A stretch of DNA of 23,489 bases from CAZVWV01 sp964631745 (GTDB lineage Bacteria > Bdellovibrionota_C > UBA2361 > JBGSMV01), in the NCBI GenBank assembly GCA_964631745.1, contig CAZVWV010000049.1, positions 1 through 23,489 on the forward strand. The letters run 5' to 3'. Position numbers and translations under genes: made by a program. Each line of letters starts with the position of its first letter. The stretch's first letter is position 1. Below, piece by piece: positions 7,224 to 14,465 of this stretch. The notes under the pieces are model-generated. The model searched no databases, was not told where the DNA came from, and saw nothing but the letters and a program-made list of their open reading frames with translations.

Positions 7224-7251
7224 CGGCGGGTAGGAGCGTCTCTGCCCGCCG
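7224..7251 (+). terminator. Stem-loop terminator after the secreted-protein gene
   Basis: CGGCGGG (7224-7230) pairs with CCCGCCG (7245-7251), and the stem extends inward through G-U and A-U pairs. It starts 24 nt after the stop codon and is followed by TATTC, a weak T run. Confidence 0.5.
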
Positions 7252-7274
7252 TATTCAGTCACAGACTTACAGAT

Positions 7275-7472
7275 TTAAGCAAGCAGCAATTCGAAAGTCT
7301 TATGGAATTTATCGAAAGAGACAATTCCATCTAATGAGTGAATATTGGCGAGCGCGATGTTTAGGCAGTCCGGCCATGATGTGCCTTTACTATTCTGCTC
7401 CAAAAATATTCGGTCAGCTTCCAAATTTGATTCAAAATCCAGCTCCAACTCTTGTAGTCGGCGTTTCCATTT
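7275..7472 (-). pseudogene. C-terminal fragment of a PIN-domain (VapC-like) toxin
   Basis: On the minus strand an open frame ends in WPDCLNIALANIHSLDGIVS followed by FDKFHKTFELLLA and TAA at 7275-7277. The pattern (aspartate in an A-x-x-A helix, L-D-G-hydrophobic, then S-F-D-x-x-F) is the usual C-terminal third of PIN-domain ribonucleases, including their late acidic residues. The frame runs open only to an in-frame TAG at 7524-7526, with no start codon and no N-terminal PIN half. A CopG-type antitoxin gene, the normal partner, lies 1.3 kb upstream on the same strand beyond the glycosyltransferase-like gene. Too short for certainty, but the match in order and spacing is good. Confidence 0.45.
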
Positions 7473-7531
7473 TCCGCGATTAGAGAAGCGGCTTCCGTCG
7501 GCTTTCGTGCTCCGCTTGCTGCGCTACATAG

Positions 7532-8743
7532 CTAAGCCGGGCACAAAGTATCGATATAAATATCGTCTGGGAATCTATTCTTGAAGTTCTCGAAAAGCTT
7601 TCGCTGTTCTTGACGCAAACCAAGATTTCTATACAGCAGGCCTAAGCCGAACATAACCAAGCGATTATCGGGGTACCTTTCCAGTAAAAGCTCCAGTTGC
7701 GGTCGGCTTCGGAGCTGATCGTTACCTTGCAAGATATTTTCACGAATCTCCCAATAAGAGTTACTCGGTCTGGTTTTTTCAGGCGCAGGCCAAAGGTATT
7801 CTAGAAAATGCAATGCCGTAAGTCCCCTGGCCCATTGCATGCCCAGCATAGATTTTTGGTGCATCAGCTCTGGATTGGCTTTTAGTTCCAGGACCTGTCT
7901 TGCGACATCTTGCCAATTGTTACCGAAAACACACGCTTCTGCGCCTTTTCCAAGCAAGACTTTAACGAGAGGGTTGATAGAAAGAGGAATGCAGCCACGC
8001 GCCATGCTCTTGCAGAAGCGCGACGGTAAGAAAGATACCAAGTCTGGAAGCTGCGGCACCGGCATCCACCGACAGACGCTATAAATCTTATGAACTAAGG
8101 ATGGGTTCCAGGTTTCTGTGAATTCATAAGCAACTCCAATCGATGCAAACAACCCCTTTAACTCCTCATGTTGCCGCATAAAGGAAGTTGAGTAGGGGCT
8201 ACCTATGAAGCAGGCCAGCTCGTTCTCCTTGACCTGAAGACAGACAGGATCGTACTCATGAGGCAAGAGATCCGTAGGGTATGGCAGCGTGATCCCAGGA
8301 TAACAAGTTGATGGCGTACAATATTGCCCATAAGGGAAGACTTTGCACTGCCATCTCGATATTTCAAATTCATTGTGGACTATTACTATATCGTCTGAAC
8401 GAATATGCGGTACAATCTTTGCGCCCACTCCTTCATTTCCGGTTATGTAGATTCGCGGCGAGGGAAGATTCGCCAAGACGGAATCGGGATCCTCGTTAGA
8501 TGAAAACCAATGAGTGTCAAATCCCAAATACCTAAACGCACGCCTTAGGCTTTCGTGCTCAAAGCACATCGTATTTCCCTCCTGTGGAGCCCACCCCCAC
8601 AAGACTACCGGTCGTCCGCGTAGTTCGAGCCAGTTGTTCAACGATATATTCCGCTGGGCATTGATGGCGTCTGGCTGGAGCGGGTCCGGTTCGGGAAACC
8701 TTCCAACAAAGAAATCTCTGATCATGTTAGGTAGAGAATCCAC
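7532..8743 (-). CDS. Glycosyltransferase-like protein with C-terminal TPR-like helices
   Basis: The longest frame is 403 residues from a GTG at 8743; an ATG at 8725 (Met7) is an equally plausible start, and neither has a clear ribosome-binding site. The N-terminal half has Rossmann-like strands (RPVVLWGWAP, then PRIYITGNEG and DDIVIVHNEF). At about 240-258, FLPSRFCKSMARGCIPLSI resembles the S-x-R-x-x-E-x-x-x-x-G-C-I-P-V motif of GT-B/exostosin-like enzymes that grips the sugar nucleotide. The last 60 residues (LELLLERYPDNRLVMFGLGL and onward) look like tetratricopeptide helices. No membrane segment is seen, so a cytoplasmic glycosylation role is inferred. It sits between an antitoxin gene and a PIN fragment, which suggests later arrival. 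Confidence 0.5.
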   Translation of the reverse strand: MDSLPNMIRDFFVGRFPEPDPLQPDAINAQRNISLNNWLELRGRPVVLWGWAPQEGNTMCFEHESLRRAFRYLGFDTHWFSSNEDPDSVLANLPSPRIYITGNEGVGAKIVPHIRSDDIVIVHNEFEISRWQCKVFPYGQYCTPSTCYPGITLPYPTDLLPHEYDPVCLQVKENELACFIGSPYSTSFMRQHEELKGLFASIGVAYEFTETWNPSLVHKIYSVCRWMPVPQLPDLVSFLPSRFCKSMARGCIPLSINPLVKVLLGKGAEACVFGNNWQDVARQVLELKANPELMHQKSMLGMQWARGLTALHFLEYLWPAPEKTRPSNSYWEIRENILQGNDQLRSRPQLELLLERYPDNRLVMFGLGLLYRNLGLRQEQRKLFENFKNRFPDDIYIDTLCPA

Positions 8744-8773
8744 TCGTATTAGTCATTAAAAGCTTACATATTA

Positions 8774-8974
8774 CTATAGGTCTCTCGGACCACCGCTTAA
8801 CTTTAAGTTAGATAAGGACATCAGCTCTGCTTCCTGCTCGTCTGAACCTTGCGCAAGAAGGGTGCGACTTAGCACATCCCTGATTATTGAAGCAATCGAC
8901 TGCTTACGCTGTCTACGGAGCTCGAAAAATACTTGAAATGTCGATTCTTGAAGATAAATCTGAGTTCGACGCAT
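8774..8974 (-). CDS. CopG-type ribbon-helix-helix antitoxin, probably 3' truncated
   Basis: This small protein begins MRRTQIYLQES, the typical N-terminal strand of VapB/CopG-like antitoxins. Helix FFELRRQRKQSIASIIRDVL gives the second part of the ribbon-helix-helix. The ATG at 8974 is preferred to the longer frame from 9004 because GGTG lies 5 nt upstream and the motif normally starts there; this gives 66 residues. The protein ends GGPRDL, where related antitoxins usually continue for about ten residues after D-L-S, so the tail may have been lost. The stop is followed within about 30 bp by the glycosyltransferase-like gene, not by a toxin. Confidence 0.65.
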   Translation of the reverse strand: MRRTQIYLQESTFQVFFELRRQRKQSIASIIRDVLSRTLLAQGSDEQEAELMSLSNLKLSGGPRDL

Positions 8975-9060
8975 TTTGTCACCAGAATGTAATGTATACA
9001 TCACCTCTTACGGATGGCCAAGATATTGAAATACAGTAACAGATTAAGATATGTTGGTCG

Positions 9061-9084
9061 AAAAGAGAGGCTGCGCTTTCTTTT
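9061..9084 (-). terminator. Hairpin terminator of the AlbA_2 gene
   Basis: AAAAGAGAG (9061-9069) and CTTTCTTTT (9076-9084) pair over 9 bp with one G-U and a 6-nt loop. On the minus strand the 3' arm itself ends CTCTTTT, giving a U-rich end, and lies about 45 nt past the stop codon of the gene ending at 9129. Confidence 0.4.
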
Positions 9085-9128
9085 ACCGGCGATTAGGTCA
9101 GCTATTACCGTCTGATTTTCTTTGAACT

Positions 9129-10451
9129 CTAAAGCCCCAAAACAAAATATCTCGTTTTTGGGCCCTTTCCGACCCGCTTAATCTGATTCGAAGCGATCAA
9201 TTTTTCTAAGTAAGCTATGGCGGTAGCCTTGCTGACTGATAGGGCTTTCATTACGTCTGTGCTGGTTATGGATGGGGAATCGCCAAAGAGGTCTAAGATG
9301 ATCTCGCTGGTATTAGAACCAACATTCATAGGTATTCTCTCAGTTGAGAGAGTAACCTTAAACCAGTTCGGACCTTCCTCGAAAATTGGGTCATTCAATT
9401 GAGCATCCTTGACTGAACGCTTTATTACCATTATTCCTGTGCCGCGTTTCTCAATTAGATTCATTCTTCTAGCGAGCAGACAGATTACCCTGTTGCGAAT
9501 ATAACTCGTGCCATCACCGAGCGAATCGGGAATAAAGGGGCCCGCAAAGGCGCCAGGACTAAATATTTCAAGTCGATTAGCGTATAAGGCGATCTTTACC
9601 GGGCCAGGAATACTATATTGCCGATGAAATAGGGCGTTGTGAACGGCTTCTCTTAGGGCAACTTGGGGTATCTTGCTCTTTTGATTTACCATTCGGGAAC
9701 GTGACAGTTTGGGATTCGTCCCCAACCATCTACCCAGGATGTCCATGGCTTGCTCAGCTTGTGCGACTAAAGGGCCAGTTAAATCGTGTGATTCTATTGT
9801 GTCACGGCCGCTCTCGCCCCGCATACGGCTTATGATAGTTTCCGCTCCAGAAACATATTTCGTGGGCTCTTCGCATAGCATTAATACTGCGCCACGTGTA
9901 GGGGATACTTGTCCGGTATGTGGATCTTGATGATATAGATCGAGAGAGAAAAGAGCCTTTTTGCTTCTTAAGGTTGGTGGCAATAAGGATAACTCGAGGG
10001 CGGTGATTGGGCAGTTCGTTACAGGCGCCTCGTCATACGACATGTGGGAGCGCATAAGCCGAAGCTCTTCTAATAATGAACCTTCTGCTCTGCGCGTGTG
10101 TGCTCCGACTCGTACGTACACCCCCTTTTCAGCCCCTTCTGAGGTAAGAAAATAAGGTTTTTGTGATCCCGGGAAAACCCGAATGATTAGCAGTTCTTTC
10201 TTGTCGATAGTGCGGGTGTAGACATTTGGAATTAGAGCGGGGGTGATTTGATCGGCTAGAGACTGAGGGAGGGTCTCGAGAAGGTGGTCTAAAGTTTGCG
10301 AGCTAAGCCCTCTAATGGTGAGAGCAGCATCATCTACGCCCACTATTATCTCGCCGCCCAAACCATTTGCAAAAGCAATCGCCGTCTTGGCAATTTTGCG
10401 GAGATCGGTAATTTCTCTTTTATATTCTATTGTACGTGATTCTCTTTCCAT
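9129..10451 (-). CDS. AlbA_2/Schlafen-domain ATP-binding protein with C-terminal winged helix
   Basis: This 440-residue protein has three parts. Residues about 4-125 form an AlbA_2 (Schlafen-like) domain, with ESRTIEYKREIT and AIAFANGLGGEIIVGVDD as landmarks. Residues about 255-370 carry the RecG-C/HATPase_c_4-type segment: REAVHNALFHRQYS, then NRLEIFSPGAFAGP, then LIEKRGTGI. The last 60 residues form a winged helix (DVMKALSVSKATAIAYLEKL). This architecture is widespread as putative transcriptional regulators and is also common in defence islands. No partner effector is adjacent. It may bind the ACGATTAA repeats in its own upstream region, by inference. The gene is complete. Confidence 0.8.
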   Translation of the reverse strand: MERESRTIEYKREITDLRKIAKTAIAFANGLGGEIIVGVDDAALTIRGLSSQTLDHLLETLPQSLADQITPALIPNVYTRTIDKKELLIIRVFPGSQKPYFLTSEGAEKGVYVRVGAHTRRAEGSLLEELRLMRSHMSYDEAPVTNCPITALELSLLPPTLRSKKALFSLDLYHQDPHTGQVSPTRGAVLMLCEEPTKYVSGAETIISRMRGESGRDTIESHDLTGPLVAQAEQAMDILGRWLGTNPKLSRSRMVNQKSKIPQVALREAVHNALFHRQYSIPGPVKIALYANRLEIFSPGAFAGPFIPDSLGDGTSYIRNRVICLLARRMNLIEKRGTGIMVIKRSVKDAQLNDPIFEEGPNWFKVTLSTERIPMNVGSNTSEIILDLFGDSPSITSTDVMKALSVSKATAIAYLEKLIASNQIKRVGKGPKTRYFVLGL

Positions 10452-10499
10452 GTAACGAACCGTAAAAGCTGATAAGGCCTTGTTTTAAGTCAATAGGCT

Positions 10500-10579
10500 A
10501 TCGTTTAATCGTTTAGCTATATTCCTAACATATGACCTAAAATCCTACAATACGATTAAACGATTAAACGATTAAACGA
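10500..10579. repeat. ACGATTAA tandem repeats with an inverted copy
   Basis: Three perfect 8-bp units ACGATTAA (10552-10559, 10560-10567, 10568-10575) are followed by ACGAT. About 40 bp to the left, ATCGTTTAATCGTTTA (10500-10515) is the inverted form, so the two blocks can pair as a hairpin or act as facing binding sites. They lie between the divergent AlbA_2 and moxR genes, 50-130 bp upstream of the AlbA_2 start, and look like operator iterons. Confidence 0.65.
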
Positions 10580-10746
10580 TCGATTTACAGTACTTCTCGG
10601 ACGAGATTGGGCCTTGCCCCCACACATGACGCCTTGTCCCTATCCTATCTGCCTATACTATACTGGGCCTGAACGGTAATGAACTGTGGGGCGCCGCGCG
10701 AGCTAAGCGAACCTGAAACAGTCCAAACCATAAACGAGAGAGCATA
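10580..10746 (+). promoter_or_regulatory. Likely promoter and leader region of the moxR operon
   Basis: The AT-rich stretch TATACTATACT (about 10655-10665) offers -10-like hexamers, but the -35 candidates upstream (TTGTCC, TTGCCC) are at poor spacing. GAGAGAG lies 4-10 nt before the ATG at 10747. The assignment is weak; it rests mainly on position before a long operon. Confidence 0.25.
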
Positions 10747-11739
10747 ATGGGCAACGCACTAGAGAGTGAGATTAATTATTTTTGCGATACTTTCCAACAG
10801 ATTCAAACTGAGGTTGGCCGTGTAATCGTGGGCATGGAAGAGGTAGTGCAGCGCACGCTGGTCTCCATCTTTGCGGGCGGGCATGTGCTGCTAGAGGGCG
10901 TGCCGGGTGTGGGCAAGACTCTTTTGGTGAAGTCGATTGCGCGTACATTGGGGCTCACCTTTAAGCGCATTCAGTTTACTCCAGATCTGATGCCCTCGGA
11001 TGTTACCGGCACTCAGGTCTTAACGGAAGACGATAGCGGCAAGAGAAGATTTGTTTTTAAGCCTGGACCGATCTTTGGAAGTATTATTCTGGCCGATGAA
11101 ATCAATCGTGCCACTCCTAAGACTCAGGCGGCCTTGCTTGAAGCCATGGAGGAGCGTCAGGTGACTGTGCTTGGGGAAACCCACCCGCTTCCGCAACCGT
11201 TTTTTGTATTGGCTACGCAAAACCCGGTGGAACTAGAAGGAACTTATCCGTTGCCCGAAGCCCAGTTAGATCGTTTTATTATGAAGCTTTTGGTAAACGC
11301 TCCAAGTTCCGGGGAGCTAAAGCAGATCTTGCAGCGTACTACCGGCGCTGAGGTGCCCGAGGCTAGCTGTGTTATTGATCCGGCCTCTGTCGCCGAAACA
11401 ATATTTCGCATGCGCCGCCTGGTGCGCCAGGTTGTAGTGCCTGACCATATGCAAGAGGTGTTAGTTAGAATAATGTCGGCTCTTACACCTGGCAGCCAGT
11501 ACGCAACCGAGCGCACAAAACGGTATGTGCGTTTTGGCCCCGGTCCGCGCGGCGCCCAGGGGTTAATGCTCTCTGCTAAGGTGCTGGCGATATTAGATGG
11601 CAGAATCAACTTATCGCTAGAAGATATTCGGGCGTCGGTCACACACACCTTGCGGCATAGATTGATCTTAAACTTTCAGGCTGAAGCGGATGAGATCTCA
11701 TCCGATCGTATCCTTGAAGAGGTGCAGAACGCCCGTTAG
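10747..11739 (+). CDS. MoxR-family AAA+ ATPase
   Basis: This 330-residue protein is of typical MoxR length. Walker A is GVPGVGKT at 51-58, and Walker B is IILADEINRA around 113-122, followed by T-x-x-A-L-L-E-A-M-E-E. The Q-N-P-x-E-x-E-G-T-Y-P-L-P-E-A-Q-L-D-R-F stretch and the C-terminal lid are also conserved. MoxR proteins work as chaperone-like ATPases with vWA-domain partners encoded next to them, loading metals or remodelling membrane complexes. Here it opens a four-gene plus-strand operon and is 27 bp from the DUF58 gene. It is cytoplasmic, with no membrane segment. Confidence 0.95.
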   Translation: MGNALESEINYFCDTFQQIQTEVGRVIVGMEEVVQRTLVSIFAGGHVLLEGVPGVGKTLLVKSIARTLGLTFKRIQFTPDLMPSDVTGTQVLTEDDSGKRRFVFKPGPIFGSIILADEINRATPKTQAALLEAMEERQVTVLGETHPLPQPFFVLATQNPVELEGTYPLPEAQLDRFIMKLLVNAPSSGELKQILQRTTGAEVPEASCVIDPASVAETIFRMRRLVRQVVVPDHMQEVLVRIMSALTPGSQYATERTKRYVRFGPGPRGAQGLMLSAKVLAILDGRINLSLEDIRASVTHTLRHRLILNFQAEADEISSDRILEEVQNAR

Positions 11740-11766
11740 CTGCTTTCGGTAGATAGTTTAATTAAC

Positions 11767-12648
11767 ATGTTACCACAAAGCTTCACACCAGAGTTTCTCC
11801 GTCAACTTGAACTGGTCAAGATTCGATCGCGTAGACAGTTTTTGGGGTCGCGTCAGGGCGGCCACGTCTCTTTAAAAAAGGGGCATGGCATCGAGTTTTC
11901 TGACTATCGTGAATACGAACTGGGAGATAACCCCCGACACATCGACTGGGGGGTATACGCGCGTAGCGAGCGGCTGTATGTAAAGAAATATCAGGAGGAG
12001 CAAGACTTAAACGTTTACATAATTTTAGATACAAGTAGATCTATGCTCATGCCTGAAGCGGAGTCTAAATGGCCAAAGGCAGTTGAGATTGCGCTGGCGC
12101 TGGCCTATGTGGCGCTGATGGAACAAGATTCTGTCACGTTGCTAGCCCCTGGCTATCTCAGATCGCCTAGCTACTACGGTGGCCGCGCGATTCATCAGCT
12201 CTCGAAGTCTTTAATGCAGCTTGCTCCGACTGGGCATGAAGACTTCGTGACTCCTTTGCGGGCGCAGTCTGCGCGTCTTAAGTTTCCGGGAGTAGCGGTA
12301 GTGATCTCCGATCTCTTAATGCCGCAAGCCGAGATCCGCGAGGCCTTTAATCTTTTGCGTTCAAGAAACCTGGATATAACCGCCATACAATTGCTAAGTC
12401 AGGGCGAGAAAAGCCCGCTGCCCGCCACAGAGAGCGCGCGCGTAGTCGATAGTGAAACCGGCGAAGAGCTAGATCTCGCCCTTACCCCTGAATTTAGGCA
12501 AGATTACGCCATCTTGCTCTCGGATCACCTGAACGCCGTCAGAGAATTTCTGAACTCCTCCCGCATTCCGCTGGTTGAAACTAGCAACACAGAACCATTA
12601 GCGAGTTTCATTACGCAAAACTTACTCACGATCGGACTGTTAAGATGA
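11767..12648 (+). CDS. DUF58 protein with vWA-like fold
   Basis: This 293-residue protein has the DUF58 signature GIEFSDYREYELGDNPRHID (41-60), followed by W-G-V-Y-A-R-S. A vWA-like strand then ends in the metal-site motif D88-T-S-R-S92. DUF58 proteins are constant partners of MoxR ATPases and carry a degenerate or complete vWA fold. No membrane segment is visible, so it is probably the cytoplasmic adaptor between MoxR and the membrane vWA proteins (inference). The chosen ATG has no strong Shine-Dalgarno sequence. Its stop overlaps the next start as ATGA. Confidence 0.9.
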   Translation: MLPQSFTPEFLRQLELVKIRSRRQFLGSRQGGHVSLKKGHGIEFSDYREYELGDNPRHIDWGVYARSERLYVKKYQEEQDLNVYIILDTSRSMLMPEAESKWPKAVEIALALAYVALMEQDSVTLLAPGYLRSPSYYGGRAIHQLSKSLMQLAPTGHEDFVTPLRAQSARLKFPGVAVVISDLLMPQAEIREAFNLLRSRNLDITAIQLLSQGEKSPLPATESARVVDSETGEELDLALTPEFRQDYAILLSDHLNAVREFLNSSRIPLVETSNTEPLASFITQNLLTIGLLR

Positions 12649-14465
12649 ATCAGCTTTTATCAGGAGCCTTTGGGTTAAATTCCCCCTTGCTCTTAGCGGG
12701 TGGGATGGCCGCAGTCGCAGCGCTTCTTTACTGGGCCTACCTAAGGCGTGGTCGCATGACTCAAGTCATAGTTTCAACCACCATGCTGTTAAAAAAATTG
12801 GCAGGACATGCGCATTCGCGAAAAAAATTCGTGCCGCCTTTTAGATTTTTCTTCGAACTTCTGATGCTTTTCTTGCTGTGCTTAAGTTTGTCGGGTTTAT
12901 ACCATACAACCAAGAGAGAGACCCTGGCGATCTTAGTTGATAATTCATTAAGCATGGGGCGAAACGATGGGCTTGGCCAAAGCTTACTAGAGCTGGCTAA
13001 AGAGAAGGTTGCTGCACTATTAACGGAGTCCGAAGATGGAGCTCTCGTAAAGATCTATCAGAGCTCTCCGACATTAAGAGCTTTGGCGGAGGATGCCGAG
13101 GGGCCCGGCCCCGCCGCCTCAAGCGCTTACAAGATCAAGATAAGTTACGCCGAAGATGATCTCTCTCAAGCGCTCTCACGCTTACTGCATGATCCGGAGC
13201 TCTTTAAAATTCATGTATTCTCTGATAAAGCCTTGCAGATCCCGGCTCAGATGAGTGCGCGCGTGGTCTCTCATCTTGTTAGAAGCGAGACGGCCCAGAA
13301 CGGAAACTTAGCTATTACCGGGATACGGAGAGAGGCTCAGAGTATTTTGGTCGAAGTCGCAAATTTTGGAGAAAAGGACGCTATTGCGACTTTAAAACTT
13401 ATTCAGCTAGCGGGGGAAGGGGCGCGCTTTGCTTCCTTCGAAAACAGCTCGCATAACCTTAGGCTTAAACCAAGAGCGAAGAGCTCTGGTTCTTTCGTTC
13501 TTCCACAAACTGGCGCACTGTTTCAGATCTCTTTGGAGCCGGATCGGGCATCTTCCCCCACATCCGACTCGAACGCCATGGATAATCAGGCGTATCTTAG
13601 TGTGCTGGGCGGGACGACCATTGTAGTAAACTCTGATCTGACCCTCGCAGAGCTAGGGCTTACTAGAATTGAGCGTTTTTCATTCCGGGCCGGTTCTACG
13701 ACAGGCTCACAAATAGCCGCTCAAATTCTGCATCGTCGCGCGCTTGATGGTGAACCCAATCTGAACTCTATCTTGATTATGCCGAGCTCAACCCCTTGGT
13801 CTAAAGGTGAGGTCCAATTTGAACGGGCCCAGATCACAAGCTGGGATAAAAGCAGCCCGATTCTTGATTATCTTAATTTATCTTCACTGCAATTAAATTC
13901 CGGGAACGTTCTAACGCCCCCGGCTTGGGCGAAGGTGCTTATCAGAAGCGACAAAGGTGTGGTGGCTTGGGTGGGTGAAAGGCAGGGGCGGCGCATAATT
14001 TGTTTCGGTTTTGAACTCTTTCCGTATCAGGGGGCAAACGATGCCACTTTAAGTATTCTTACCATCAATGCTCTCAAATATCTTACCGAGAACTCGCTGG
14101 ACCTTACGAATGTTTCTCCAGGGGAATTAATACATCTATTACCCCATGAAACCGGATACGCCGCCAACCAAGACGATCTGCTCTCTTCCCAGAATGCGCA
14201 AACGTTTGCCGCCACGGCCCCAGGTGTTATTCGCACTCTTAAAGACGATGCAACCTCACGGGAGCTGGCGGTAAATTTCTTTGACGAGGCTGAATCAAAC
14301 CCAACCTCGAGCCCGGCGCTGAGTGTTCCGGTGGTGGCGTTGGGCCAGGCTGCAATGCCTAAGCGTGAGAGTCTGGTCGATCTTCTTTCCAAGCTGGTTT
14401 TAGTTCTTCTGGCGCTAGATCTCTTGTTGAGTATGACACTCTTTCAAAAGAGGCCGATTAAATGA
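12645..14465 (+). CDS. BatA-like membrane protein with N-terminal vWA motif
   Basis: This 606-residue protein has two N-terminal membrane helices (about 11-33 and 66-86), as in the aerotolerance BatA N-terminal family. A vWA-like strand LAILVDNSLSM follows, with the D99-N-S-L-S103 metal site. A long predicted extracytoplasmic region follows, then a C-terminal helix at about 580-600 (KLVLVLLALDLLLSMTLF) before a short basic tail. Start and stop codons overlap the neighbouring genes by 4 nt on both sides, showing translational coupling. Its role is presumably to assemble with the DUF58 and vWA proteins in the inner membrane under MoxR control. Substrate unknown. Confidence 0.85.
   Translation: MNQLLSGAFGLNSPLLLAGGMAAVAALLYWAYLRRGRMTQVIVSTTMLLKKLAGHAHSRKKFVPPFRFFFELLMLFLLCLSLSGLYHTTKRETLAILVDNSLSMGRNDGLGQSLLELAKEKVAALLTESEDGALVKIYQSSPTLRALAEDAEGPGPAASSAYKIKISYAEDDLSQALSRLLHDPELFKIHVFSDKALQIPAQMSARVVSHLVRSETAQNGNLAITGIRREAQSILVEVANFGEKDAIATLKLIQLAGEGARFASFENSSHNLRLKPRAKSSGSFVLPQTGALFQISLEPDRASSPTSDSNAMDNQAYLSVLGGTTIVVNSDLTLAELGLTRIERFSFRAGSTTGSQIAAQILHRRALDGEPNLNSILIMPSSTPWSKGEVQFERAQITSWDKSSPILDYLNLSSLQLNSGNVLTPPAWAKVLIRSDKGVVAWVGERQGRRIICFGFELFPYQGANDATLSILTINALKYLTENSLDLTNVSPGELIHLLPHETGYAANQDDLLSSQNAQTFAATAPGVIRTLKDDATSRELAVNFFDEAESNPTSSPALSVPVVALGQAAMPKRESLVDLLSKLVLVLLALDLLLSMTLFQKRPIK

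Noticed and set aside
9129..10451. The AlbA_2 protein as part of a complete anti-phage system with the moxR operon.
   Set aside because: It is divergent from moxR and no effector accompanies it. MoxR-DUF58-vWA operons are widespread housekeeping-type loci, so a defence assignment would be speculation.
10552..10579. ACGATTAA tandem repeats as a CRISPR array or replication origin.
   Set aside because: Units are contiguous 8-mers with no spacers, and there is no replication initiator gene or DnaA-box cluster nearby.
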